64,000 nt of DNA from Glebionis coronaria (taxonomy: Eukaryota > Streptophyta > Magnoliopsida > Asterales > Asteraceae): positions 621,634,262 through 621,698,261 of the forward strand of contig CM046877.1 of the NCBI GenBank assembly GCA_025667525.1, in the 5' to 3' direction. Below are positions 23,835 through 36,768 of this stretch, piece by piece. Each line of letters opens with the position of its first letter. Within the stretch, counting starts at the first letter, position 1. Both the position numbers and the translations under genes were made by a program. The notes under the pieces are model-generated. The model did not search any database and had not been told where the DNA came from. It saw only the letters and a program-made list of their open reading frames with translations.

Positions 23835-24346
23835 GACACCCAACTCCCTCCTAAGGAAACTTGGGAGTTGAGTTCAATGAGGAAAGCTGAACATTCAGAT
23901 GACCGAAGCACATCTTTTACATGTCATCTCAAGGATGTGCTTGTACCTGCTGAAAGGAGGATGAAGTTATAAACTTCTTAATGGTTAATTTCTTTGAAAA
24001 AGTGCTTAAGCAGGAGCATGAACTAAAGAGGAACCACCTATGTAAATGTAGAGGTTTCGCCGCCTCAAGGAGCATGTACTTTGGCTCTTACAACATTTAT
24101 GAATTGGATATGGACACACGGCTTATATAGTGTCAGGAGTGTTTTAAATGTTTAAAAACTTGTCTGTATTTTATCTTCGGGTATTCAAAGTAGTTGAAGG
24201 GTTCAATTATTAGAACACCCTAATTTTCGAATAGTTGAAGTGATGTACTAAGATGGAAATTCAATCCTTAGGATATTTTCATTTATGCACTAGTTTTGTT
24301 AAAGTTGATTTTTATGCAAAAGGAATTGTACTAAATTAGGGAGGAT

Positions 24347-24982
24347 TGTTGGAAATTTAGTATAATTATGGGATATGGTCATACATGTAAATGGGTTTGG
24401 AAGTACGGAGTGTACACCCATTAAGTCCCTGACCACCCTGGACTCAATATAGTGGTTTGCTGATGATGCATGTGTCAGCAGCTAGGTTTTGCCTGCCTTG
24501 TTAGCGGTTAAGCTATGCCTTGTCAGCGGCTAAGTCATCACTGGGTGGGTTATCTTTGTAACCTCTTTGATTGTTTCATAAGGGGTTTAAGATTGACTTA
24601 ATAACCATTATTCTGGTCATGTAACCACTATGTAGTCATGTGGGAAATAATGAGATTAATTGGCCGATTAATACTCATTATTCCTTTGACCAAGAGTTAC
24701 ATTATTAGGAATGAGATCACTATAAATAGTGATTATATTTGCATGATGAAATAGACAGAAACAAAAACACTTAGCCGCGTAGGGTTCTTGTTTTGTGCCT
24801 AAATCAATAACAAGCACTTGGTTTTATCCCAAGGAGGTATTCGTGTTAACCCAGGCATAGGGTCGAATAATCTTCTTTGGAAAGTGATTACACGACTTCA
24901 AGTGATATCCAGTAACCATTCATTGGTATGTAGTTAGGTTGTTGATTATCTTTACCCTGTTGGACGAAGCAAAACCCCAACA
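24347..24982 (+). repeat. Copia-2 3' LTR
   Basis: Begins TGTTGGAAATTTAG directly after the purine tract TTAGGGAGGAT and ends ACCCCAACA before the target duplication TATTA. It lacks one A relative to the 5' copy near its end (GGACG versus GGAACG). Confidence 0.92.
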
Positions 24983-24987
24983 TATTA

Positions 24988-25486
24988 TAACTCCAAAACA
25001 AATTGGAGGAAATAAATTCCATATTGACAACAAACAAAACCAATGAACTTTGCAACACTTTTGCAAATAACCCTTATAGCTACCAGTTACGTTTAGCGTT
25101 AGATTATTCCACACAGGTGCAGTAGATTCATAACAGTTTTCTGGTATCTCAAGTCTAAGGATAACTTTTTATGATATACTTAATGAAAAAGATCCATAAA
25201 GTATTGTCATATAGTTAGGATAAGTCCAATATTCGATCCATCGAATATCATCCAAAATCGATCAATATATACTTTCAAGTATACTCTATCACAATTTTGA
25301 ATTGTCTTAATTTAATAATACTCCCATATTATTAATCGACAACAGACATTTAGCATAATACTTTATTCATGGATTAAAACATGTAAAATATGATACAAAA
25401 CTAAATAACAAGAATAAACGAAATCCAATATTTATTTCATTAAATAATAATGTTTAACATCCTTTATCCAAATACTAATCACATAT
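24988..25486 (-). repeat. Probable Copia-3 3' untranslated/LTR sequence
   Basis: AT-rich and non-coding. It joins 8311-8635 if Copia-2 is removed. It contains a perfect 9-bp hairpin ATATTCGAT-CC-ATCGAATAT at 25229-25248 and a second near 25268. It precedes, in plus coordinates, the stop of the Copia-3 RNase H and so should be its 3' end. Confidence 0.35.
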
Positions 25487-26654
25487 TTATTGCATGAAAT
25501 CGCCACTTAATTGAAGCCCAATACTTTTGGCATGCTCAATAACCTTTCCTCTAGGCAACGCCTTAGTTAAAGGATCTGCTACGTTATCATCTGTGCTAAC
25601 TTTTAATAATTTGATTTCACGAGCTTCAACTTGTTCTCGAACGTAGTGATATCTACGTTTAAAGTGTCTGGCGCCCTTCATGACTCCAGAATTGTCACAA
25701 TACATATTAATAGGGTCTTTTATTGATGGCATCACTCCAAGATCATCAATAAACTTCCTAATCCAAACAACTTCCATTGCAGCTTCTAAAGCAGCCATGT
25801 ACTCAGATTGAGTAGCATGCATTGCAATTGTTGTCTATTTATTACTCTTCCAGTCAACTGCTCCTCAATTGATAACAAACACGTAACCCGTCTGAGACTT
25901 CGTATCATCTTTATCACATTGCCAGGACGCATCACAGAAACCTGTAACATTCAGTTTTGTGTCTGGTTTCCCTCCAAATAACAAAAACATATCTTTCGTA
26001 CTCCTCAAATACTTTAGAATATGTTTAACATCAGTCTAGTGGAGCTTCCCTGGATTCTGTTGGTAACGACTGACCAAGTTCCGAGCAAACGCCACATCAG
26101 GTCTTATACATCTTACAGCATACATAATAGATCCTACAGCCGAAGCATCAGGCACCTTTCTCATGTAAGCCTCCTCTTAGGAGTGGATGCATCCATCTCA
26201 TGACTTAGATTATGCTTAACTTCCATAGGTTGAAAACCTTTCTTTGAAGTATGCATATTATATTTCTTCAATATTTTGTCAATATAAGCATCTTGACTAA
26301 GACCAATTAACCGTCTACTCCTATCTCTATAGATTTGGTTCCCAGAATGTATGTAGCGTTTCCTAAATCCTTCAAAGAAAACAATTTACCAAGATAATCC
26401 TTAACTTCCTTAAGTCTTTGGAATGTTACTTCCCATGATTAATATGTCAACAACATATATGATTGTAAATCCTACATCACTCCCACTAGCTTTGCGATAT
26501 ACACATGGCTCATCACGATTTTGAATAAATCCAAACTTTTTGATTTTTTTTGTCAAATCGTTTGTTCCATTGACGTGATGCTTGCTTCAGACCATATATA
26601 GATATTTGAAGTTTGCACACGCGTTTTGGATACTTAGGATCAACATACCCTTCT
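25487..26654 (-). pseudogene. Copia-3 RT C-terminal half and RNase H
   Basis: The minus strand carries a copia pol read from 26654 down to 25487. Near 26654 it starts at YVDPKYPKRVCKL and then IYGLKQASRQW, the standard RT thumb entry. The catalytic loop reads YVVD, so the first Asp of YVDD is Val. Several stops follow. The last 111 codons (25822-25487) are open and are RNase H: TQSEYMAALEAAMEVVW, MYCDNSG and ADPLTKALPRGK. From memory this resembles the Angela/BARE branch. The other part of the same pol lies at 36769-37581 beyond G3. Confidence 0.82.
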
Positions 26655-29622
26655 TGTAAAACCCGCATGCTTTTACTGTGAATAGTACCCTTAAGATCGT
26701 ACGTACTAGATTTAAACTTGCCTAATATAGCATGATTACGATTACGTGTTAGGATTTTACATATTACGTACGTGTTAGAACACGATAAGTATTTACTACA
26801 CACGAGCACGTAATAATTATTTAACAATAATTAATCACGAACATGCGATCATGAAATCATGAATGTAATTAAATCACGGGCTAATATTAGTTACGTATAT
26901 ATATTTATTACGAACACGAATAAATATATTAAGTCACGATCGATAACTAATTAAAACACGTAAAACACGAACACGAGAACACATGAGAACACACCAATAT
27001 TTTAGACACGGAAAAACATTCGGGTTACCCCTTGTGGGCCCCATTACCACGAAATAGGGAGGGAGGATGGGCTTAGCCCATCAAAATTTACTAAAAGGGG
27101 TTTAAGGGATTTTCACTACTCATTTACAACTTATAGAAGATTTTTAGCAAAAACCTAAAAACCCTCCTCTCCTCCTCTCTTTGTGCCGCCACCCATAATC
27201 ACCATACAAGGTGATTCTTTGATCTTTGATCTTGAAGAATTGGTGATTGATCGTGTTTGTTCTTCATTCTCTTGATCCACGAATTCGGTAAAACATTTTT
27301 AAACCTTTTCTTTTAATTTAATCTTTTTATTAATTATGAACATGTAATGTTTTTATAAAAACATAATAATTAATCATAGATCTAACATGTTTTGGTGATT
27401 AATTAAATCAAAGGGTTGTTTTAATGGGTGTTTTGTTTTGGCCGCAGGCTGCAACCGACCCCAAAGGGGTTTCGGTTTGCCAAGCCGACCACCACCAAGA
27501 CCATATGGTCTTGGTTGGTGCGTGTGGGTCCCACGGCAGCAAGGGGAAACACGGGGTACCCCGAGTTGGTTCGGGGTACGGTGTCGATTCATGTCCGGTT
27601 CATGTTTTCTAGCCTAGATCTGGTTCATGGTTTATGTTAGTTTTTTTTTATGTTATGAACTTATTAAATTAATAAAAGATGTGATTAATTTAATAACATG
27701 ACTTAGGTTAATTAATTATTAATAATCATGAAATTATTTTAACCTAAGTATTTATATTATTAAGACTTATAATTAATTAATTATTTAAAAACCATGGATA
27801 TAATTAATTAATTAACATGACTTAGGTTATATTATTAATATTTAATAATACATATTTTAACCTAAGTATTTTATATATTTAATTAAAAACATGTCATACT
27901 TTAATTAAATATTATAACCTATATTTTAATTAAATTACATGAAATAATTATTAAACTATACAATATATCATATGACTTAGAAAATAATCATGAAAACACT
28001 TAGGCTTATATACTTAGCTTCTTTAACCAGCTTATTTCTAATTATGGAAACTTTTTATTTTTAGAAACTTAATTAAAAAAGGCAGCTAATTTATTTATGG
28101 AAACCAGCTATTTTTAGAAATTTATTTATTTAAGGCAGCTAATCTATTTATGGAAACTTATTTAATTAAGGCAGCTAATCTATTTATGGAAACTTATCTA
28201 TTTTAAGCAGTAAATCTATTTTTGGAAACTTTCTATTTTTGGAAACTTTCTATTTTTAGAAACTTTATATTTTTGGAAACTTTCTATTTTGGTAACTTTC
28301 TATTTTTGGAAACTTTCTATTTTTTTGAAACTTTCTATTTTTGGAAACTTTCTATTTTTAGAAACTTTCTATTTTAGGAAACCTACTATTTTTGGAAAGT
28401 TACTTATTATTACACAATAAGTATAATAACACATGAAATATCAGAAATACTTAATCAGAATGAACAGAATATAAGATTTAATACAGTTTAAGGCTTTAAA
28501 TAGTGAAACATAGTAAGAACACATAAAATAAGCTAAGACATGACATAAAACCAGCTATGTATTTAGTAAGCAGATACTTATTTCATGTACGTATTTATGT
28601 AGCACTAGTGTTTCGGAAGTAGGATTCTCACAGTTCATCGTTCTCGTTCACTGGACATAAGGTACGGATTCCCGTCCTTTCAGTATGGACATTCTTTCCT
28701 TATTAGGATTCCCCGTATGCAGCCAACTGTTTTCCCGTTGTATAAGTTATGAGTTTGATTGCTTATGTTTAAATATGATTACCTATAGCCATATACATGC
28801 ATGACCAGTTTCACCTAGTTATGGAGGTACCATAACCATAACATTAGAGGCACTGATGTTATGACTTCACCACGGCGGAGTGATTGCTCGTGGCGTCCCT
28901 TCAGCTTTTGGCCATTTATTTATATTTATCATGTGGGGCGTATGGGTGCATCCTAGTTACACGTTTTCAGTCAGGATTTCATGGTGAATGTGGTGTGTGC
29001 CTTGCATCCTTCACAAGGAGCTGATCCCTCCTACCCAAAAACCAGTATATTAAATTAGAGGCAGCCCCTCTAATTTGCATGATGAGGTCACCCCTCCAAG
29101 TATTCATGCACGGTGGATTTTCATGACCTATATTGGCTAATGGTAAAATATGTTAAACAGTTTTCATAAGATAAACATAAGGCTTTTCAAACTATAAACC
29201 AGTTTTATGAACATGTTCCAGGTTTTCCAGGACTTATACATTTCCGCTGCTATTAAGTCTTTATTATGTTTTGTCATTCATACTATGTCTATATCCATGC
29301 ACTGAGCGTTTTGCTCAGCCGTTACTTTCCTTTCCATGTCCCAAAACGGCAGGTACCCTAGGAAAGACTCGAGCATTTGGAGGACGTGCATCGGATGGAA
29401 GCTGCTAGAGACTTCTTTTCCTTTTGCCTTCATATATTTATGCTTGTGTAGTCTTTCATTCATTTCTTTTGCTTTATTATGTTTTGGGCTTATGTTTGGG
29501 AACCGATGTTTGATTCCGGTTATCCCTATGGTCATGTAATGTTTTATACATTTATCCTTGTATGCTTTGATGACACGCCATAATTACGCGTGACATTTCC
29601 ATTATCAAAATGGGGTGTTACA
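26655..29622 (+). repeat. G3 5' LTR
   Basis: Contains, in order, a CACG-rich U3, a pyrimidine-rich leader near 27160-27185, a 20-bp perfect palindrome (27495-27514), long AT-rich spacers with repeated TGACTTAGGTTA, a 17-bp minisatellite, and the 3' end GGGGTGTTACA. Short ORFs inside recur in the other LTR and are not genes. Confidence 0.92.
28010..28400. repeat. Minisatellite in G3 5' LTR (17-bp unit)
   Basis: The unit CTATTTTTGGAAACTTT repeats about ten times from 28215 to 28375 with single-base and length variants. Upstream it grades into a longer 36-bp unit containing AAGGCAGCTAATCTATTTATGG. Confidence 0.9.
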
Positions 29623-29626
29623 ATTA

Positions 29627-29639
29627 TGGTATCAGAGCC
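29627..29639 (+). promoter_or_regulatory. Primer binding site of G3
   Basis: TGGTATCAGAGCC, a perfect initiator tRNA-Met site, four bases after the 5' LTR end. Confidence 0.92.
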
Positions 29640-32600
29640 AAGGCTTCGACCTGTAGGCTCTAAAACTCGACCTGTGACTAGTGGGTAGTCACCAGGAGCT
29701 TCCTAAGCCAACGTCTGTTATTCTACGTATTGATGTTTTCAGCGCATTGTTGTTTTAACCATGATGTTTTCAACACCTTGAGGTTTTAACCTTGATTTTT
29801 TCATCGATATTGTTTTGCTAATATGGATGGACAACCGTCATTCATATTTAGTTATGTGTCATTGTTTCATGCATAATGTTCCTCGTGAACTGTGGCTATG
29901 TGGACTGAACCCCAGTAGTTCATATTTAGTCACATAAATATTTTTCTGATAAGTTTTGACATATGAGTTTCATTTATTTATCTTTCATGTATAATTGTTG
30001 CAGGGATTATGACTAAGTAATGGTTGGTACAGGACTGGCCCTATTTAGTCGCATGTGCTTTTATCGAAACTTTTAATTTTGGGACCGACCCATAGGCGTC
30101 CCCTCGCCATGTCTTTTGTTTTGGAACCGACCCATAGGCGTTCCCTCGCACATATAAAGGTTTTATAAACTACATTACGCATTCATGCACTGTTTTTCAT
30201 GCATAAAATTTTTCTCATGATTTAAATTGGCATAAAAAAAATTTCATGTCCCCTCATAAGTTATTATGTTTTATGTCAAGTATGTTTTCATACTGTCATG
30301 GTTAACTTCAGTTTCATGCTGATTATGTTATACACTTCATCGTAATAGATGGTTTCATGTTTCTTCATGATAATTCCGTCTTCATGTTGATTATGTTTTA
30401 CGCCTCTTTTGTTATTTACGTTGTCCTGCAAGACATTGTTGGATTTCATTGAATTCTGCCTTTATGATAGTCATGGTTGGTTTTCATTGATCATGTTGTC
30501 AGGAAAATCATCGTTGAATTTGGTGTAACCACACTTTAGCGTTTCTCTATGCAACCAGAATGAGGTATATACTGGCATTGCCAGGTTATCATGATGGTTT
30601 TCCTAACCGTTTAACTGATATACTTTCTTTAGATCATGATAAATGATCTACTCCATACCGATCATTTCATGTGCATTCCACGTGTACTCCACGTACCGTA
30701 TTTCATGTGTATCACATGTACCTTAATCCATGTGTATTCCACTTGCAATACTTCACGAGTATTCGCTAGTCAATTCTGAATCACCTCAGGCGTATTTTCA
30801 ATTGCTGATATTCTACAAGATTGCTGATGCCGCTCATAACTGGGAGATGTTACTAAAGATTGACGTTGCTGACGTTCGGAGACGCTACGAGATGCGGATG
30901 CTGTTCACAACCTGGAGATCCTACAAGACGAAGACAAAGGCGTCGGAGCAAAGCAATTGGACGAGAAGATGCTTCACCATCAGACGATTTCCATCAATCA
31001 TTGTCCCTAATTCTTAGTTACATGTCACACGTCATTTGGCTGTCATTTCAGCCATATGAGTGCAAACCGGTACCAGCCGGCCACTCAGCTGAATAGTTAC
31101 ATGAATCACGGTCATGAGAATGACCGTCATGGAACTGACAGACAAGACGATAGTAACCACTACTATGACCGATTTATCCTAGAAATCGCAACCGAGGCTC
31201 CGGCCGCGGACGTGATCAGACATACAAATGATCAGTAGTCCAAACAATCCGCCAATCCTGGCATAATAACCTAATATTGGTAGTTCTATTCGTTTTACGT
31301 CTCGAGACATATGTCAAGACATCAGTCAAGACACATGTCTCACGTATACTTTCTAAAGACACATGTCAAGACACCAGTCAAGACATATGTCATGCTTATA
31401 GTTCCAAGACACGAGTCAAGACACATGACTCACGTCCAACTATGGAACATTTCTAAGAAATTCAGGGTACCCTCTAAGGGTATATCCATTTTGTTGTGCC
31501 ATGTATTAATCAGGCCACAAGAATTTCACTACTATTACCGGCGCATCAGTGAGAACTGTCACATTGCCGATGTCACTTTTATTCTTGTAACCATAAATCA
31601 TCGATTCATGACCATGAAGGACGCCTTTCGTATTCCCACGTATACGAAGGTTTTCCTTCAGCTTAGTGATGAGATCCAAGCTGCTAACGCATTTCCTCGG
31701 ACAGACACGAGATGAATTTTATCCTAATTATGTACTATGAACAGCACACCATGCTACGATTCATAATTATGTACAGTAATGTTCAGGCTCCTGAATACAT
31801 TCAGCTTGATTTTCTATCGGGAAAATATGTACAAATTATCTATGCTTACAAGCATGTGCGTTGTTAGTCATGGTCGCTAAAATTTTCTAGCGGTCAGTAA
31901 GACACGACCACTTAAGTCCTTTTACGCATAACCAGTTGATTATTCCAAAGTCTTCCCATACATTCCAGAAGAATCTAAAAGGAGAAGGATGGTACCATGA
32001 GATTATGTGTCGACTACCGTCGACTTAAACAAATCACCATTCATGACCGTTATTCTCCTCCACGTATTGACGACATGTCCAATCAACCGTATAGTGTTAA
32101 TCACTTTCCTAAGATCGAACTCATGATCATGCTGCCAACATTGACGAGTGAAAAAGCAGGACATGTCCGTGACTGCTATTCGTGCACGACTCGGTCATGC
32201 TAGATTTATGATTTTGATTTAGTCTCATCAATGCTCCAACAGCATTATGGACTTAATAAATTGAGTTTTCATGAACTCCTAAACAAATTCATCAGCGTTT
32301 TCATTGAGGATAACCTGATTTCCTCTAAGCCTAACTCTATGACAAGAGAAATTCTACCCTGGAAATTTTTCCAATATCAATTCTGTTTGATTACAGTAAC
32401 ACACTGAATCACATGGGTTTTATGGTTAATCTTACCATGACTCAGCTTATGCGTAAAGGAGAGAACCCTACACTACATTAGGTGTTCTAGGAAATCCTAC
32501 GCTGGGTGAAGTCTAGATTTAGAGACTCAGGGTTTCGAAAACTCCTATGTATCAAGTTCGATGAAGCAAGATACAGTTACGTTCATATCTTTATACCTGT

Positions 32601-33777
32601 CATACAAACAGGCTAAGATAGGACACCAACAGACTGGGATGTTTTCATCATCTGAAATTGTAAATTGAAATGGGACAAGATCTCCACGGATTTTGGTTAC
32701 CAGTTTAACGCGAACTCAGATGAAGCATGATGCTATTTGGGTTATTGCGAACAGTTTGATCAAGTCTGCAGAATCCTTACATCCGTAAGGATTTCAGAAC
32801 AAACAAATTTATCGGAAATGTTCCAGCCAAGGCTCATCCGATCACTTGGTAATCCCTCAGTTATCGGGTCAGAAAAATATTCATAATTGTGCTCCTAATT
32901 CACTTCACGTCCTTGTTCTAATTCCACGCCTTGCTTTCGCGCTCGCGTTCATGACACTATTCACGTTCATGATCGTATTTTGGTTTACGATTTTACGTTC
33001 ATTTGTTTTCTCATTATGGGTAGTTTGCAAGAACTTGAGAGACCAGACCCAAGTTTAGTATAACTCCCTATCCTCAGATAGACGTTTCTCGTCATAATCT
33101 ATGTCTCACCTTCTAGCGTTTGTCGTTACCGCCATTATATTCTATGTTCACGATATGTTTCACATGTCATGTTCATTCCACGTTCCTCATATCATGATCA
33201 AGATATGTTACCACGTATCATGGATCACGATATGTTTGCTCATACTACACTCTCCATATCTCCACGTAGCACGTTCAAAATTTTTCACGTATCACATTCA
33301 AAAAATTTCACGTACTACGTTTCTTTATGTCTCGCGCATCGTTTCTAGTTAACAGTTAAGTCAGATTGTCTTTCATCGTAACGTTTCAGTTACCCTTGCA
33401 CGTTAACTCTTATTTTTCCTCGATCGAATTTAGGGGATCTACCTTCCGTCGATAACCAAGAATTTCTTCGTATTCCAAGTCAAGGTCAGGAGGACCAAGA
33501 CTTATCATTCGTGTCAAGATCTTATAAAGGAACCATTCCAAGAAGGAAGCCACTTGGAAACGGACAAGTTCATCCGGACTTCTTATCCGTTTTCTCTTAT
33601 CAATTAGATATGTCCTTTCAGCCACGTCACGTTCCATGTCCTTTTTAGACATGTCACATTCCGCGTTCTTTCTGCCAGGTCACCTGCACGTTAATTTATC
33701 TTACATACCCTCTCAGTTTGATTCGGATATGTTTCTCTTTCAGTTACGTTATCTATAATTCGGGGACGAATTATTCT
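29640..33777 (+). pseudogene. G3 interior with decayed pol
   Basis: No ORF exceeds about 134 codons. One clear landmark is a gypsy reverse-transcriptase start at 31997-32100 reading MRLCVDYRRLKQITI, DRYSPPRIDD and HFPKIEL. It then loses the expected DLRSGYHQ segment and runs to a stop. The rest (29640-31990 and 32300-33777) is C/T- and CACG-rich and has no domain I recognise. 31300-31440 is a local GTCAAGACAC repeat. Compared with G2 the decay here is stronger, although the LTRs are younger. Confidence 0.65.
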
Positions 33778-33794
33778 TTTTAGGGGGGAAGAGT
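33778..33794 (+). promoter_or_regulatory. Polypurine tract of G3
   Basis: TTTTAGGGGGGAAGAGT lies directly before the 3' LTR TG and would prime plus-strand DNA synthesis. Confidence 0.8.
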
Positions 33795-36768
33795 TGTAAA
33801 ACCCGCATGCTTTTACCGTGACTAGTACCCTTAAGATCGTACGTACTAGATTTAAACTTGCCTAATATAGCATGATTACGATTACGTGTTAGGATTTTAC
33901 GTATTACGTACGTATTAGAACACGATAAGTATTTACTACGCACGAGCACGTAATAATTATTTAACAATAATTAATCACGAACATGCGATCATGAAATCAT
34001 GAACGTAATTAAATCACGGGCTAATATTAGTTACGTATATATATTTATTACGAACACGAATAAATATATTAAGTCACGATCGAAAACTAATTAAAACACG
34101 TAAAACACGAACACGAGAACACACAAATATTTTAGACACGGAAAAACATTCGGGTTACCCCTTGTGGGCCCCATTACCACGAAATAGGGAGGGAGGATGG
34201 GCTTAGCCCATCAAAATTTACTAAAAGGGGTTTAAGGGATTTTCGCTACTCATTTACAACTTACAGAAGATTTTTAGCAAAAACCTAAAAACCCTCCTCT
34301 CCTCCTCTCTTTGTGCCGCCACCCATAATCACCATACAAGGTGATTCTTTGATCTTTGATCTTGAAGAATTGGTGATTGATCGTGTTTGTTCTTCGTTCT
34401 CTTGATCCACGAATTCGGTAAAACCTTTTTAAACCTTTTCTTTTAATTTAATCTTTTTATTAATTATGAACATGTAATGTTTTTATAAAAACATAATAAT
34501 TAATCATAGATCTAACATGTTTTGGTGATTAATTAAATCAAAGGGTTGTTTTAAGGGGTGTTTTGTTTTGGCCGCAGGCTGCAACCGACCCCAAAGGGGT
34601 TTCGGTTTGCCAAGCCGACCACCACCAAGACCATATGGTCTTGGTTGGTGCGTGTGGGTCCCATGGCAGCAAGGGGAAACACTGGGTACCCCGAGTTGGT
34701 TTGGGGTACGGTGTCGATTCATGTCCGGTTCATGTTTTCTAGCCTAGATCCGGTTCATGGTTTATGTTAGTTTTTTTTATGTTATGAACTTATTAAATTA
34801 ATAAAAGATGTAATTAATTTAATAACATGACTTAGGTTAATTAATTATTAATAATCATGAAATTATTTTAACCTAAGTATTTATATTATTAAGACTTATA
34901 ATTAATTAATTATTTAAAAACCATGGATATAATTAATTAATTAACATGACTTAGGTTATATTATTAATATTTAATAATACATATTTTAACCTAAGTATTT
35001 AATATATTTAATTAAAAACATGTCATACTTTAATTAAATATTATAACCTATAGTTTAATTAAATTACATGAAATAATTATTAAACTATACAATATATCAT
35101 ATGACTTAGAAAATAATCATGAAAACACTTAGGCTTATATACTTAGCTTATTTAACCAGCTTATTTCTAATTATGGAAACTTTCTATTTTTAGAAACTTA
35201 ATTAAATAAGGCAGCTAATTTATTTATGGAAACCAGCTATTTTTAGAAACTTATTTTTTAAGGCAGCTAATCTATTTATGGAAACTTATTTAATTAAGGC
35301 AGCTAATCTATTTATGGAAAATTTCTATTTTTAGAAACTTATCTATTTTAAGCAGTAAATCTATTTTTGGAAACTTTCTATTTTTGGAAACTTTCTATTT
35401 TTGTAAACTTTCTATTTTTGGAAACTTTCTATTTTTGGTAACTTTCTATTTTTGGAAACTTTCTATTTTTTTGAAACTTTCTATTTTTGGAAACTTTCTA
35501 TTTTTGTAAACTTTCTATTTTAGGAAACCTACTATTTTTGGAAAGTTACTTATTATTACACAGTAAGTATAATAACACATGAAATATCAGAAATACTTAA
35601 TCAGAATGAACAGAATATAAGATTTAATACAGTTTAAGGCTTTAAACAGTGAAACATAATAAGAACACATAAAATAAGCTAAGACATGACATAAAACCAG
35701 CTATGTATTTAGTAAGCAGATACTTATTTCATGTACGTATTTATGTAGCACTAGTGTTTCGGAAGTAGGATTCTCACAGTTCGTCGTTCTCGTTCACTGG
35801 ACATAAGGTACAGATTCCCGTCCTTTCAGTATGGACATTCTTTCCTTATTAGGATTCCCCGTATGCATCCAACTGTTTTCCCGTAGTATAAGTTATGAGT
35901 TTGATTGCTTATGTTTAAATATGATTACCTATAGCCATATACATGCATGACCAGTTTCACCTAGTTATGGAGGTACCATAACCATAACATTAGAGGCACT
36001 GATGTTATGACTTCACCACGGCGGAGTGATTGCTCGTGGCGTCCCTTCAGCTTTTGGCCATTTATTTATATTTATCATGTGGGGCGTATGGGTGCATCCT
36101 AGTTACACGTTTTCAGTCAGGATTTCATGGTGAATGTGGTGTGTGCCTTGCATCCTTCACAAGGAGCTGATCCCTCCTACCCAAAAACCAGTATATTAAA
36201 TTAGAGGCAGCCCCTCTAATTTGCATGATGAGGTCACCCCTCCAAGTATTCATGCACGGTGGATTTTCATGACCTATATTGGCTAATGGTAAAATATGTT
36301 AAACAGTTTTCATAAGATAAACATAAGGCTTTTCAAACTATAAACCAGTTTTATGAACATGTTCCAGGTTTTCCAGGACTTATACATTTCCGCTGCTATT
36401 AAGTCTTTATTATGTTTAGTCATTCATACTATGTCTATATCCGTGCACTGAGCATTTTGCTCAGCCTTTACTTTCCTTTCCATGTCCCAAAACGGCAGGT
36501 ACCCTAGGAAAGACTCGAGCATTTGTAGAACGTGCATCGGATGGAAGCTGCTAGAGACTTCTTTTCCTTTTGCCTTCATATATTTATGCTTGTGTAGTCT
36601 TTCATTCATTTCTTTTGCTTTATTATGTTTTGGGCTTATGTTTGGGAACCGATGTTTGATTCCGGTTATCCCTATGGTCATGTAATGTTTTATACATTTA
36701 TCCTTGTATGCTTTGATGACACGCCATAATTACGCGTGACATTTCCATTATCAAAATGGGGTGTTACA
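33795..36768 (+). repeat. G3 3' LTR
   Basis: Aligns end to end with the 5' copy. It has a 10-bp deletion near 34120, and the minisatellite (35360-35530) has a slightly different unit series. An extra unit near 35318-35338 is absent from the 5' LTR. Confidence 0.92.

Larger units (their letters stand above)
26655..36768 (+). mobile_element. Ty3/gypsy LTR retrotransposon G3, nested in Copia-3
   Basis: Two LTRs of about 2.97 kb start TGTAAAACCC and end GGGGTGTTACA. The target duplication is CTTCT (26650-26654) against CTTCC (36769-36773), one transition apart. Reading the minus-strand Copia-3 frame across the two junctions restores the reading order of its RT, which confirms the insertion. The first 770 bp of the LTRs differ at about 13 positions (1.7%). 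The 4.2-kb interior has a consensus primer site and polypurine tract but no pol ORF. Confidence 0.92.

Noticed and set aside
27374..27640. Overlapping ORFs on both strands, repeated near 34504-34770
   Set aside because: Shadows over the GC-rich palindromic part of the G3 LTR.
29278..29539. Complementary ORFs of 85 and 67 codons, repeated at 36424-36685
   Set aside because: Located at the 3' end of both G3 LTRs; no domain.
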